NCBI GenBank assembly: GCA_020848745.1
Contig: JADLHM010000149.1
Coordinates: 56,329-120,328, forward strand
DNA length: 64,000 nucleotides
From: Deltaproteobacteria bacterium
Lineage (GTDB): Bacteria; Desulfobacterota; Binatia; UTPRO1
Reading direction: 5' to 3'
Below, in pieces: positions 18,798 through 27,812 of this stretch. The position numbers and the translations under genes are program-made. The notes below the pieces were generated by a model that was given only the letters and a program-made list of their open reading frames with translations, had not been told where the DNA came from and did no database searches. Numbering within the stretch: the first letter of the stretch is position 1; the number at the start of each line of letters is the position of its first letter.

Positions 18798-19775
18798 GTG
18801 ACGGCGCGGGATCGACAGACGCCAGCGGCGGCCGCGCGGACCCCGCGCGGGCTCCACGTCTTCGCGCTCGTCCTCGCGGCCTCGACGCTCGCGCTCATCT
18901 TCATCGGCGGGCTCGTCACGAGCACGGGCTCGGGCCTCGCCGTTCCCGACTGGCCGCTCTCGTTCGGGCAGTTCTTCCCGCGCATGGTCGGCGGCGTCTT
19001 CTACGAGCACGGCCATCGCATGGTCGCGGCAGCGGTCGGGGCGCTCACCGTGGCGTTCGCCGTGGCGACGTGGCTCGCCGAGACCCATCCGATCGTGCGC
19101 CGCCTCGCGCTCGCGGCGATCGGAACGGTCGTCACGCAGGGGCTGCTCGGCGGCCTTACGGTGATCTTCCTTCTGCCGCCGGCGATCTCGTCCGCCCACG
19201 CGTGTCTCGCGCAGGCCTTCCTCTGCCTGACCGTCGCCCTGGCAGTGCTGACGCACCCGGATTGGACGCCGGCGACGCGCGCGCCCGCCGATCCCGGGCT
19301 CGCCCGGCTCGCGGTGGCGACCGCCGCGACCGTCTACGCGCAGCTGATCCTCGGTGCCGTCATGCGGCATACGGGGGCCGGACTCGCCATCCCCGACTTT
19401 CCCCTGGCCTTCGGACGCATCGTACCGCCCCTCGAATCGGCGGCGGTCGTGATCCACTTCCTGCACCGGATGGGCGCGCTCGCCGTCACCGTGATGGTGC
19501 TCTGGACGGCCGTGCGCACGCTCCGGACGCACGCGGTCGAGCGCGCCGTCGTCCGGCCCGCGCTCCTGGCGGTCGCGCTCGTGGCGACCCAGATCACGCT
19601 CGGCGCCCTCGCCATCTGGACGCGAAAAGCGGTCCTCCCGACCACGGCGCACGTCGCGGTCGGCGCCGCCATCCTCGGAACGACCGTCGTATGGGCGCTC
19701 CGCGCCCGCCGCGCCGCCGGGGCGGCGTCCGGATCGACGCACCCGCTCTTCGCCACCGAGCGGGTGCCCGCATGA
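18798..19775 (+). CDS. ctaA: heme A synthase, COX15/CtaA family
   Basis: A 325-residue membrane protein with eight predicted helices in two similar halves. Conserved heme-ligand His residues occur in YEHGHRMVAA, SAHACLAQAF, IHFLHRMGAL and TTAHVAVGA. It oxidises heme O to heme A for aa3-type cytochrome oxidase. The start is GTG 18798. Its stop overlaps the ctaB ATG (ATGA). The pairing with ctaB confirms the assignment and implies an aerobic or microaerobic respiratory chain. Confidence 0.92.
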   Translation: MTARDRQTPAAAARTPRGLHVFALVLAASTLALIFIGGLVTSTGSGLAVPDWPLSFGQFFPRMVGGVFYEHGHRMVAAAVGALTVAFAVATWLAETHPIVRRLALAAIGTVVTQGLLGGLTVIFLLPPAISSAHACLAQAFLCLTVALAVLTHPDWTPATRAPADPGLARLAVATAATVYAQLILGAVMRHTGAGLAIPDFPLAFGRIVPPLESAAVVIHFLHRMGALAVTVMVLWTAVRTLRTHAVERAVVRPALLAVALVATQITLGALAIWTRKAVLPTTAHVAVGAAILGTTVVWALRARRAAGAASGSTHPLFATERVPA

Positions 19776-20707
19776 TGCCGGCGCTCGAACCGGCCGAGGA
19801 CCTGGATCTCGCCCCCGGAGCGCTGCCGATCACCCAGCGGCGCCTCGTCGACTTCATCGAGCTCACGAAACCGCGCGTCGTGGCGATGGTCGTCCTCACC
19901 ACCCTCTTCGGCTACTACCTCGGCGCCGCGAGCGAGGGATTCGATTGGCTGCGGCTCCTCTGGACACTCGTCGGCACGGGGCTCGCCGCGGGCGGCACGA
20001 TGGCGCTCAACCAGTATCTCGAACGCGACCTCGACGCGCAGATGCACCGGACCCGTAGGCGCCCGCTCCCGGAGGGACGCCTGGCCCCGGCCGACGCCCT
20101 CCAGTTCGGCGCCGCCCTCACGATCGTCGGCATCCTGGTGCTGGTCGCCGGCAGCAACATGCTCGCGGCGGCCGTCACCGCCGCGACCAGCGTGAGCTAC
20201 CTCTTCGCCTATACCCCCGCGAAGGCGCGGACGTCGCTCTGCACCCTCATCGGCGCGGTCCCAGGCGCCCTGCCGCCGCTCACGGGATGGGCGGCCGCGA
20301 GCGGCGGCCTCGACCCCGCGGCGTGGGCGATCTTCGCGATCATGTTCGTCTGGCAGATCCCGCACTCGCTCGCGATCGCCCAGGTGTATCGCGACGATTA
20401 CGCGCGCGCGGGCTTCCGCCTGCTGCCGGTGGTCGATCCCGACGGCACCAGCACGGCACGCCACATCCTCACGTACTCGCTCGCGCTCGTGAGTGTCGCC
20501 ATGCTGCCGACGCTGCTCGGGCTCGCCGGCCCGATCTACTTCGCCGCTTCGATCCTGCTCGGGTGCAGCATGGTCGCCCCCTCGGTGCGGCTCGCGCGCT
20601 CGACGAACACGGCCGACGCGCGGCGCGTGATGTTCGCGAGCCTCGTCTACCTGCCTTGCCTCTTCGCGGCCATGGCGGCGGACAAGTTGAGCGCGGCACC
20701 CTGGTAG
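19772..20707 (+). CDS. ctaB: protoheme IX farnesyltransferase
   Basis: A 311-residue UbiA-superfamily prenyltransferase (also called CyoE/COX10). The first Asp-rich motif region is NQYLERDLDAQMHRTRRRPLP, and the second conserved region is QIPHSLAIAQVYRDDYARAGFRLLPVV. About nine membrane helices are visible. It farnesylates heme B to heme O, feeding CtaA. Two consecutive ATG codons (19772 and 19775) could start it. It converges on the ABC permease, whose stop is 8 bp away. Confidence 0.95.
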   Translation: MMPALEPAEDLDLAPGALPITQRRLVDFIELTKPRVVAMVVLTTLFGYYLGAASEGFDWLRLLWTLVGTGLAAGGTMALNQYLERDLDAQMHRTRRRPLPEGRLAPADALQFGAALTIVGILVLVAGSNMLAAAVTAATSVSYLFAYTPAKARTSLCTLIGAVPGALPPLTGWAAASGGLDPAAWAIFAIMFVWQIPHSLAIAQVYRDDYARAGFRLLPVVDPDGTSTARHILTYSLALVSVAMLPTLLGLAGPIYFAASILLGCSMVAPSVRLARSTNTADARRVMFASLVYLPCLFAAMAADKLSAAPW

Positions 20708-20714
20708 TGCGGGC

Positions 20715-21482
20715 TCAGCGACTGCGCCGCGCCGTAGCGGCCGCCGCCCAGAAGGCGGTGGCGCAGAAGGCAAGCGTCACGAGCACCGACGGCACGAGCG
20801 CCGGCACGCGCCCCGCGGCCTCGGGCGCACCGAGATAGAGGCAGCGGCGGAGCGCCGCCATGCCGTACGTCAGCGGGTTCAGTTGCATCAGCCAGCCGAG
20901 CCACCCCGCGGCGCCGGAGGCCGGAAAGAAGGCGCCCGAGAGGATCCAGATCGGCATCAGGATCAGGTTCATGATGGCGTGGAACCCCTGGGTGGATTCC
21001 ATGCGCCACGCGATCACGAGCCCGAGCGAGGTGAGCGCGAAGGCGATGGCGGCGATCACGCCCACGACCGCGAGTATCGCGCCGAACGAGAGCGAGATAC
21101 CGACGAGCGGCGCCAGCACGAGGAAGAGGGCGCCCTGCAGGACCGCGAGCGTCGTGCCGCCGAGCGCCTGCCCGAGGACGATCCCGCCGCGCGGGATCGG
21201 CGACACCAGCACGCCCTGGAGAAAGCCGCTCTTGCGGTCCTCCACGACCGCGATGGTGGAGAAGATCGCGGTGAACAGCAGCACGAGTCCGATGATCCCC
21301 GGATAGAAGTAGGCCATCGTGCCGAGATCCGCCGGCGCGCCGGGCGGACGAAGCGACGCGCTGAAGCCGCCACCGAGCAGCACCCAGAAGAGCAGCGGCT
21401 GCGCGAAGGCCCCGACGAGGCGGCTCCGCTGCCGGACGAACCGAACGATCTCGCGCCACCAGAGGGCTCGCACGCCGCGCAC
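20715..21482 (-). CDS. ABC-2 type transporter permease
   Basis: A 255-residue protein with six hydrophobic segments and the ABC-2 features of the DrrB/NodJ class (VVEDRKSGFLQGVLVSPIPRG, then PIWILSGAFFPASGA and LNPLTYGMAALR). It starts with GTG, 3 bp after the ATPase stop, and forms the membrane half of an exporter with the gene upstream. The substrate is unknown; neighbours on the other strand are heme A genes, but convergent orientation argues against one operon with them. Confidence 0.88.
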   Translation of the reverse strand: MRGVRALWWREIVRFVRQRSRLVGAFAQPLLFWVLLGGGFSASLRPPGAPADLGTMAYFYPGIIGLVLLFTAIFSTIAVVEDRKSGFLQGVLVSPIPRGGIVLGQALGGTTLAVLQGALFLVLAPLVGISLSFGAILAVVGVIAAIAFALTSLGLVIAWRMESTQGFHAIMNLILMPIWILSGAFFPASGAAGWLGWLMQLNPLTYGMAALRRCLYLGAPEAAGRVPALVPSVLVTLAFCATAFWAAAATARRSR

Positions 21483-21485
21483 GGG

Positions 21486-22469
21486 CTAGGCCCTCCCCGG
21501 CCCGGCCGCGCCCTCGCCGAAGAAGCGCTCGCCCGTGAGATGCACGAACACGTCCTCGAGCGTCGGCTTGCCGTACGTGACCGAGCGGATGTCGCCCGGG
21601 AACGCCTCGACGACGTCACGCACGAACTCGTGCCCGCGCGGCAGCTCGATCCGCAGCACGCCGTCGACGACATGGGGTACGCACCCGAAGCGGCGCTCGA
21701 TCCGCTGCCGCATCGCCTCCGGGTCGGCGGCGTCGACAACGACCACGTCCCCGCCGATCTCCGCCTTGAGGTCCGCCGGAGCGCCGACCGCGACCAGCCG
21801 ACCCTGGTGGATGAAGCCGATGCGATCGCACCGCTCGGCCTCCTCCATGTAGTGCGTGGTCAGCACGACGGTGAGCCCCTCACGATCCCGTAAGTGGACG
21901 AGGTACGAAAAGAAATCGCGCCGGGCCCCGGGATCGAGCCCGGTCGACGGCTCGTCGAGCAGGACGAGATCCGGTCCGTGCAGCAGGCCCTTCGCGAGCT
22001 CGACGCGCCGGGCGAGGCCGCCGGAGAGCGCCTCCACGCGGTCGTCCGCGCGGTCGGCGAGACCGAGCCGCTCGAGCAACGTCGCGGCCCGCGCGCGGCT
22101 CTCGGCGCCGCCGAGGCCGTAGAGCGCCCCATGGCAGGCGAGGTTCTCGCGCACCGTGAGCATGCCGTCGAGGGCCGGCTGTTGGAACACGACGCCGAGC
22201 CGCCGCCGCACCCGCTCGGGATACCGCGCGGTATCCTCGTCGAACACGGCGACCGCGCCCGCCTGAGGTGCGACGAGCGTCGCGAGGACCTTGAAGAGCG
22301 TCGTCTTCCCGCCCCCGTTCGGGCCGAGCACGCCGAAGATCTCGCCGCGCCGGACGTCGAGGTCGATGCCGTGGAGCGCCGTGCGCTCACCGTAGCGGTG
22401 CGTGAGCCCGGCGATCACGATCGCCGCCGTGGTCGTCGGTGACGAGGCGGCCGGACGGACGGCGTTCAT
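21486..22469 (-). CDS. ABC transporter ATPase (DrrA-like)
   Basis: A 327-residue ATPase. Walker A is GPNGGGKTT, the signature LSGGLARRVELAKGLL, Walker B DLVLLDEPSTGLDPGAR, and the switch His lies in VLTTHYMEEAERC. A C-terminal extension of about 90 residues (ending YGKPTLEDVFVHLTG) is typical of the DrrA/CcmA-like exporter ATPases. It powers the permease encoded 3 bp downstream. The first 15 residues are a non-conserved tail. Confidence 0.92.
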   Translation of the reverse strand: MNAVRPAASSPTTTAAIVIAGLTHRYGERTALHGIDLDVRRGEIFGVLGPNGGGKTTLFKVLATLVAPQAGAVAVFDEDTARYPERVRRRLGVVFQQPALDGMLTVRENLACHGALYGLGGAESRARAATLLERLGLADRADDRVEALSGGLARRVELAKGLLHGPDLVLLDEPSTGLDPGARRDFFSYLVHLRDREGLTVVLTTHYMEEAERCDRIGFIHQGRLVAVGAPADLKAEIGGDVVVVDAADPEAMRQRIERRFGCVPHVVDGVLRIELPRGHEFVRDVVEAFPGDIRSVTYGKPTLEDVFVHLTGERFFGEGAAGPGRA

Positions 22470-22577
22470 CGGGATCCCTCGCGTCCGGCGAGAGGACTAC
22501 ATGGCGGCTGCGGCATCGGAGCGCGCGGCATCCTGCCACAGGCGGCGTCGACCGACCAGTCACGTAGGGCTCGTCAC

Positions 22578-22606
22578 TTGACGCTCCGAGACACGCGACG
22601 TTAGAT
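22578..22606 (+). promoter_or_regulatory. possible sigma-70 promoter for the histidine kinase
   Basis: TTGACG (22578-22583) and TTAGAT (22601-22606) are separated by 17 bp. The -35 matches 5 of 6 consensus bases, the -10 only 3. Transcription would begin about 10 bp before ATG 22623, or about 37 bp before an alternative GTG start at 22650. It lies in the 153-bp divergent gap with the ABC ATPase gene. Confidence 0.4.
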
Positions 22607-22622
22607 TGCTCGTACTTCGGCG

Positions 22623-23795
22623 ATGCGCCCCGCGCATCGCCCGCGAGCCGTGACCACCGAAGCGATCTTTCCCGTCGATCCGACCCGGCTGGAGCAGCTG
22701 CTGCACGTCCAGGAGCGGCTCCTGCTCGGTGGCTACGACGAAGCGACGCTCGCCGACCGCCTCTGCCAGAGCACGGCGCTCGTGCTCGGCGCGTCCGGAG
22801 CCCGCCTCGCGGCCGTCGCAAACGACACCGTCGAGACGCGCGGAGCGTACGGCGTGCCCTTCACGGCCGCGGACGACGCTATCGTGCGGTCGGCGACGGC
22901 CGAGCGCCGTCCCGTGCTCGGCGACGCGACCCACGAGACCGGCATGCTGACGCTGCCGATCGAACACGAGCCCGCCGGGCTCGCGATGCAGCTCCGCCCA
23001 TGGATCGGCGGGGCGTTCGGACTCGAACACGTCGGGCTCGCCCGCTACGCCGCCTCGCTGGCAGCGGTCGCCCTGAAGCACGCGCGCACCCGGCGGGAGC
23101 CCGCAGCGGGCGACGGAGGACCGGCCGAGATCCTGGCGTCGCTCTCCCACGACCTGCGCCAGCCGCTCAACGTGATGCTCGGCTACACGCAGCTCCTGAT
23201 CGACGACACCTACGGCGCCTGCACCGCCGAGCAGCGCGAAGTCCTCTCCACCATCGAGCGGCACGCCCGGGAGCTTTTCACGGTGCTGACCGGCGCGCTC
23301 GATCTCGTCCGGCTCGAGCGCGAAGCCGACCGAACCGCCGCGGAGCCCTTCACCGCCCGCGAGGTCATCGAGGAGCTTTGCACCGGATCGCTGGCGCACC
23401 GCGCCGGCCACGGCGTCGCCCTCACCTGGCACGCCGACCCCGCCACTCCGCCCTTCCGGAGCGACCGCTTCCGCGTGCGCCAGGTCCTGCAGAACCTCGT
23501 CGACAACGCGCTCCGCCACACCGAGCGAGGTGCCGTATCGGTCACCGCGGCGCCGCACGCTCGCCGCGTTCGCCTCGAGGTCGCCGACACCGGGAGCGGC
23601 ATCGCGGCCGCGGACCTGCCGCACGTCTTCACACCCTTTCGGACCGGCAGCCATGGCCGCACCGGAACGGGCCTCGGCCTCTACATCGTGAAGCGCTTCT
23701 GCGAGACGCTCGGTGGCGAGGTGCGGGTCGCGAGCACCCTCGGCAGCGGGACGCGCTTCACCGTCGACCTGCCGACCGAGCTTCCCGCTCGATGA
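22623..23795 (+). CDS. orphan soluble sensor histidine kinase
   Basis: A 390-residue kinase with no membrane segment. The N-terminal region (about 20-155) is GAF-like. The H-box is LSHDLRQPLNVMLGYTQLL with H176, the N-box is QVLQNLVDNALRHT, and the G-boxes are DTGSGIA and GTGLGLYIVK. All catalytic boxes are intact. No response regulator gene is adjacent, so its partner is elsewhere. It converges on the Ig-repeat gene. GTG 22650 is an alternative start. Confidence 0.88.
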   Translation: MRPAHRPRAVTTEAIFPVDPTRLEQLLHVQERLLLGGYDEATLADRLCQSTALVLGASGARLAAVANDTVETRGAYGVPFTAADDAIVRSATAERRPVLGDATHETGMLTLPIEHEPAGLAMQLRPWIGGAFGLEHVGLARYAASLAAVALKHARTRREPAAGDGGPAEILASLSHDLRQPLNVMLGYTQLLIDDTYGACTAEQREVLSTIERHARELFTVLTGALDLVRLEREADRTAAEPFTAREVIEELCTGSLAHRAGHGVALTWHADPATPPFRSDRFRVRQVLQNLVDNALRHTERGAVSVTAAPHARRVRLEVADTGSGIAAADLPHVFTPFRTGSHGRTGTGLGLYIVKRFCETLGGEVRVASTLGSGTRFTVDLPTELPAR

Positions 23796-23807
23796 CGCGC
23801 CCCGCGC

Positions 23808-26429
23808 TCACTCGACCGTGAGCGCGGCGTCGTCTCCGCTGTCCGTGGTGCTGACGCCCGCGGTCGGATGGGTGGCGGAGATCGTCGTCGCACCGGGCGT
23901 GAGCGCGTCGACGCGGCTCCGATCGCCCGCGTCGTTCGGCGCGCTCGCCACGGACGAATCGCTGGACGAATAGACGAGCTCCTGCGTCAGGTTCTGCGTC
24001 ACGCCGCCGCCGAAGTGTCCCGTCGCCGTGTACCGCTGGACACCTCCGGGCGAGCGCGTCGCGACGAGCGGGCTCAAGGTGATGCGCTCGAGCCCGCCGA
24101 TCACCGTGAGCGCCGCGTCGTCGCCGGTGCTCGTCGTGCTCACGCCGGTCACCGGATCGGTCGCCGAGATCGTGACCTGCCCGGGGGCGAGGGCGTCCAC
24201 GCGGCTCTTGTTGCCGGCGACGTTCGCCGCGACGGCGACGCCCGCATCGCTCGTGTGGTAGTCGACCCGCTGGGTCAGGTTCTTCGTCGTACCACCGCCG
24301 AAGTGCCCGATCGCGGTGTAGGTCAGCGATTGGTTCACCGCGCGCGTCGCTGGCGTCGGCGAGAGCGTGATCCGTTCGAGCGCCCCGAGCACGGTGACCG
24401 TGGCATCGCCGCCCGAGTCGGCGCTGCTCACCTCCAGCCCGGACTGCGGATCCGTGTACGCGGCGGAGATCGTCGCCGTGCCCGGCGCCAGCATCTCGAC
24501 CCGGCTCTTGTTTCCGGGCGCGTTGGGCGCCGCGACGACGCTCGGGTCGGAGGAGACGTACGTCACCTGCTGCGTGAGATTCGCCGTGCCGCCGCCCTCG
24601 TAGTGCCCCGTCGCGGTGAAGGTCTGCGCCTCCCCGACGGCACGCGTCGCGCTCGTCGGCGCGAGCGCGATGCCGATCAGGTCCGATACGGCCGCCGAGA
24701 CCGTGAGGGTCGCGTCGTTGCCTCCCATGGTCGTCGTGACGCCGCTCGGATGCGACGCGGAGATCGTCGTCGTTCCCGGCGCGACGGTGTCGACCCTGCC
24801 CTTGTTCCCGGGCGTGTTGGGCGCCACGGCGACGCTCGGGTCGCTCGAAGCGTAGTCGACCTCCTGGGTGATGTTCAGGTCCACGCCGCCGGCGTAGTGG
24901 CCCGTCGCCACGTAGCTCTGGAATTGTCCGGCGGGCCGCGTCTTGGCGAGCGGGCTCAGCGTCACGCTCTCGAGCGCACCCAGGACCGTGATCGCGGCGT
25001 CGCCGTTCGCGTCGGCGCTGCTGACGCCGGTCACGGGATCCACCGCCGAGATCGCCGCGGACCCCTGCGCCGCCGCCTCGACCCGGCTCTTGTTGCCGTC
25101 GAGGTTCGTCGCCACCACGACGGTCGGATCGCTCGAGGCATAGGTGAGCTGTTGCGTGATATTGCGGGTGACGCCGCCCTCGAAGGTGCCGGTCGCGACC
25201 AGGCTCTTCGCCTCGCCGACATCGAGCGCCAGCGCCGCCGGCGCGACCGCGATGCTGACGAGCGCGCCGGGTACGTTGAACGTCGCGTCGCCGCCCGACG
25301 TCGTCGAGGACACGCCGCTCACCGGATCGGTCGCGGAGATCGTGGCGATCCCGGGGCTCACGGCGGCGATCCTGCTGCGATCTCCGGCCGCGTTCGCCGC
25401 CAGCGCGACGCCCGGGTTGCTCGACGTCCAGACGACCTTCTGGGTGTAGTTCTCGGTGCCGCCGCCGACGAGATCGGCGGTGGCCGTGTAGGTCGCGGTG
25501 CCGCCGGGGTTCACGTAGCGCGCCTGCGGATCGATGCGGATGGCGACGACGTCTCCGGGCGGCACGGGGGTCGCGGTCGTCGTCGGCACCGGCGTCGCGG
25601 CCGAGGGATCCTTCAGCGACGGCACGCAGATCTCGTCGGGCCTCGTGACGGCGAGCGCTTCCGGACCGAAGACGGAGTGCGTCGAGACGCTCGTCGCGCC
25701 GGGCTTCGCCTGCTTCGGCTTCGTCCTGGCGAGCCGCACCTGGTAGCAGACGAGATAGGTCGCGTGGGTCGGCGCCGCGGGGTCGGCGCCGGCGACGCTC
25801 GCCGGGGCGCAGAAGCGGCGCGGCTTCTTGACCGTCAGGACCCGCGGACCGAACTGGTCCGCTACGGCGACGTCGAACGGCGTGAAGGTCGGATAGACGG
25901 GCGCACCCTTCGGCGCCCGCGCGACCTTGGCGTCGTAGCACTTGAAGTGATCGACGCCGGTCGACGCGAGCGGCGCCACCCCGCCCGTGCCGAGCGCCTT
26001 CGCCGTCGGCGCGAGCAGGCGGTCCTCGCTCTCGACGCGCAGCTTCAGCCTGCCGAACCGGTTCACGATCTCGTGGACGCCGTCCACGTGACGCGGCTGG
26101 CGCGGCGACGTCTTGGTCACCCGGATTCCGTACGCTTCGAGATGCGCGACCTCGTCGACGACGAGTTCGCCCTCGACGCTCGCCGGAGCGCAGAGCCCGA
26201 TCGCCTTCTGCACGTCGATCTGGTGCCGGTCCTCCGGGCGCGCCGTGCTGAAGACGTCGATGACGACGTCGGCCTCGCGCGGCGCGAAGCTCGGCAACCC
26301 GCCGTGCGAGCCGAGCCCGCGCGTCTTGTAGCAGACGGACGGATCGCCGCTCGGCTGCGCGTACGCGGCCCCGACGACGACGAGCGCGGCCACCCAGGCC
26401 GCGAGCAACTGGTTGCACGTCTTCTTCAT
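23808..26429 (-). CDS. secreted Ig-like (Big_2-type) repeat protein
   Basis: An 873-residue exported protein. A signal peptide (MKKTCNQLLAAWVAALVVVG, cleavage near AYAQ) is followed by Cys-bearing modules (about 30-285). These recur as CYKTRG...LCAP, CYDAK...FCAP and CYQVR...ICVP. A Pro/Thr linker (ATPVPTTTATPVPPG) leads to six tandem Ig-like repeats of about 95 residues up to the C terminus. Each repeat contains versions of SSDPSVAVAPN and PGTATISATDPVTGVS. It has no membrane anchor or sorting signal that I can see. It is the last gene of the 40-kb minus-strand series. Function is unknown; an adhesive or surface role is a guess. Confidence 0.8.
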   Translation of the reverse strand: MKKTCNQLLAAWVAALVVVGAAYAQPSGDPSVCYKTRGLGSHGGLPSFAPREADVVIDVFSTARPEDRHQIDVQKAIGLCAPASVEGELVVDEVAHLEAYGIRVTKTSPRQPRHVDGVHEIVNRFGRLKLRVESEDRLLAPTAKALGTGGVAPLASTGVDHFKCYDAKVARAPKGAPVYPTFTPFDVAVADQFGPRVLTVKKPRRFCAPASVAGADPAAPTHATYLVCYQVRLARTKPKQAKPGATSVSTHSVFGPEALAVTRPDEICVPSLKDPSAATPVPTTTATPVPPGDVVAIRIDPQARYVNPGGTATYTATADLVGGGTENYTQKVVWTSSNPGVALAANAAGDRSRIAAVSPGIATISATDPVSGVSSTTSGGDATFNVPGALVSIAVAPAALALDVGEAKSLVATGTFEGGVTRNITQQLTYASSDPTVVVATNLDGNKSRVEAAAQGSAAISAVDPVTGVSSADANGDAAITVLGALESVTLSPLAKTRPAGQFQSYVATGHYAGGVDLNITQEVDYASSDPSVAVAPNTPGNKGRVDTVAPGTTTISASHPSGVTTTMGGNDATLTVSAAVSDLIGIALAPTSATRAVGEAQTFTATGHYEGGGTANLTQQVTYVSSDPSVVAAPNAPGNKSRVEMLAPGTATISAAYTDPQSGLEVSSADSGGDATVTVLGALERITLSPTPATRAVNQSLTYTAIGHFGGGTTKNLTQRVDYHTSDAGVAVAANVAGNKSRVDALAPGQVTISATDPVTGVSTTSTGDDAALTVIGGLERITLSPLVATRSPGGVQRYTATGHFGGGVTQNLTQELVYSSSDSSVASAPNDAGDRSRVDALTPGATTISATHPTAGVSTTDSGDDAALTVE
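23811..25551 (-). repeat. six tandem ~290-bp repeats encoding Ig-like domains
   Basis: The region encodes six consecutive copies of an Ig-like unit of about 95 residues. The copies share the pattern GHY/F-GGG...NLTQ...SSDPSV...GNKSRVDALAPG. Copies 5 and 6 at the C terminus are the most alike, suggesting expansion by duplication. Confidence 0.75.
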
Positions 26430-26559
26430 GGTTCCGTGGATCTCCTGGACACCCCGGCGGGAGTCCTCACCATGGACGCCCGCCGCAGCGGAGGCAAGCT
26501 CGGGGAGCAGCGCCGGGCGCGACGGCATCGTTGCCGACGGCGCCTTCTTCCGGGGAAGG

Positions 26560-27333
26560 TCAGCGTTCGACGTCGAGCCTACGGACGTCGGGGACCTGGG
26601 CAGGACGCGGCGCGATCTCCTCGACCGCGACCGGCGGCGCGGGGCGTACACGGCGGCTCCGGATGCTGAAACGCGCGATGTGGTACAGCGCCGCGACGCC
26701 GTCGCGCCAGGTGATCTTCTTGCCCTGGTCATAATCGCGTCCGGCGTAGGAAATCGGCTGCTCGTAGATGCGGCAGCGCAGCCGCGCGACCTTGGCGGTG
26801 ATCTCCGGCTCGAATCCGAAGCGGTCGCACTCCACCTGGATCTGCTGGAGCACTTCGCGGCGGAAGAGCTTGTAGCCCGTCTCCATGTCGGTGAGGTTCA
26901 GGTTCGTGCACATGTTCGAGAGGAGCGTGAGCACGCGATTGCCGACATAGTGCCAGAAGTTGAGGACCCGGTGCGGTCCGCCGAGAAACCGCGAGCCGAA
27001 GACGACGTCGGCCTCCCCGCGCTCGATCGGCGCGAGCAGCGCCGGAATGTCGCGCGGGTTGTATTCGAGGTCCGCGTCCTGCACGACGGCCACGTCGCCC
27101 CGCACGTGCGCGAAGCCGGTGCGGAGCGCGGCGCCCTTCCCGCGATTGGTCCCGTGGAAGAAGACCCGCACCTCGCCTCCGGCGAGCTCGCGCAGGATGT
27201 CTCGGGTGCCGTCGAGCGAGCCGTCGTCGACGACGATGAGCTCCTTCGCGTGCGGCAAGGCCTGGACGCGCCGCACCACCTCACGCACGCTCGCGGCTTC
27301 GTTGTAGACCGGCATGACGATCGAAAGCTTCAT
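26560..27333 (-). CDS. family 2 glycosyltransferase, DPM1/DPG-synthase-like
   Basis: A 257-residue GT-A enzyme starting MKLSIVMPVYNEAASVREVV. The nucleotide-sugar-binding DDGS, the DAD-type motif VVQDADLEYNPRD and the acceptor-site region CDRFGFEPEITAKVARL are all present. There is no C-terminal membrane domain. Enzymes of this type transfer a sugar to polyprenyl phosphate at the inner face of the membrane. Its ATG overlaps the FKBP stop (ATGA), so it belongs to that transcription unit. The 130-bp gap to the next gene shows no clear signal. Confidence 0.88.
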   Translation of the reverse strand: MKLSIVMPVYNEAASVREVVRRVQALPHAKELIVVDDGSLDGTRDILRELAGGEVRVFFHGTNRGKGAALRTGFAHVRGDVAVVQDADLEYNPRDIPALLAPIERGEADVVFGSRFLGGPHRVLNFWHYVGNRVLTLLSNMCTNLNLTDMETGYKLFRREVLQQIQVECDRFGFEPEITAKVARLRCRIYEQPISYAGRDYDQGKKITWRDGVAALYHIARFSIRSRRVRPAPPVAVEEIAPRPAQVPDVRRLDVER

Positions 27334-27812
27334 CGCAGCGTTCCCCTTCGGATCTCTTCGGCGGTCGCCGCCCGCACCGCCACCACTTTCGCCCAGATGT
27401 CGAGGCCCTGCCCCGCGGCCGGGTTGTTGAAATCGGCGAGCACGTCGTCGCCCTCGATGCCGGTCAGGCGGAAGATCATCGGCTCGCCGCGCGGAGGACG
27501 GACGGTGTAGCGTTTGCCAACCTCGAGCGCGAGCTCGGGCGGCAGCTGCGCGCGCGGCATCCGACGCACGAGATCCGACCGGTGCTCGCCGTAGCTCTCG
27601 TTCGGCGAGAGCGTCAGCCGACGCTCCTCGCCGGCGACGAGCCCCTCGACCGCCTGCTCGAGCGCCGGAAAGATCTGCTCGTTTCCGTGCAGATAGGTCA
27701 CCGGCCCGCACCGCTCCGTCGAGTCGACGAGCTCGCCGTTCGTGAGGGTGGCGCGATACTCGATCGTGACGACCGTGTCGGCGACGACCCGCAAGGCACC
27801 CTGCTCGCTCAT
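27330..27812 (-). CDS. FKBP-type peptidyl-prolyl isomerase, SlyD-like
   Basis: A 160-residue protein with the SlyD-type layout. An FKBP half (VVTIEYRATLTNGELVDST, then GNEQIFPALEQAVEGLVAGEERRLTL) is split by an insert-in-flap domain, and the strand DVLADFNNPAAGQGLDIWAKVVAVRAAT completes the fold. The His-rich tail of SlyD is absent. It is a cytoplasmic foldase. It overlaps both neighbours by four bases (ATGA). Confidence 0.88.
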   Translation of the reverse strand: MSEQGALRVVADTVVTIEYRATLTNGELVDSTERCGPVTYLHGNEQIFPALEQAVEGLVAGEERRLTLSPNESYGEHRSDLVRRMPRAQLPPELALEVGKRYTVRPPRGEPMIFRLTGIEGDDVLADFNNPAAGQGLDIWAKVVAVRAATAEEIRRGTLR

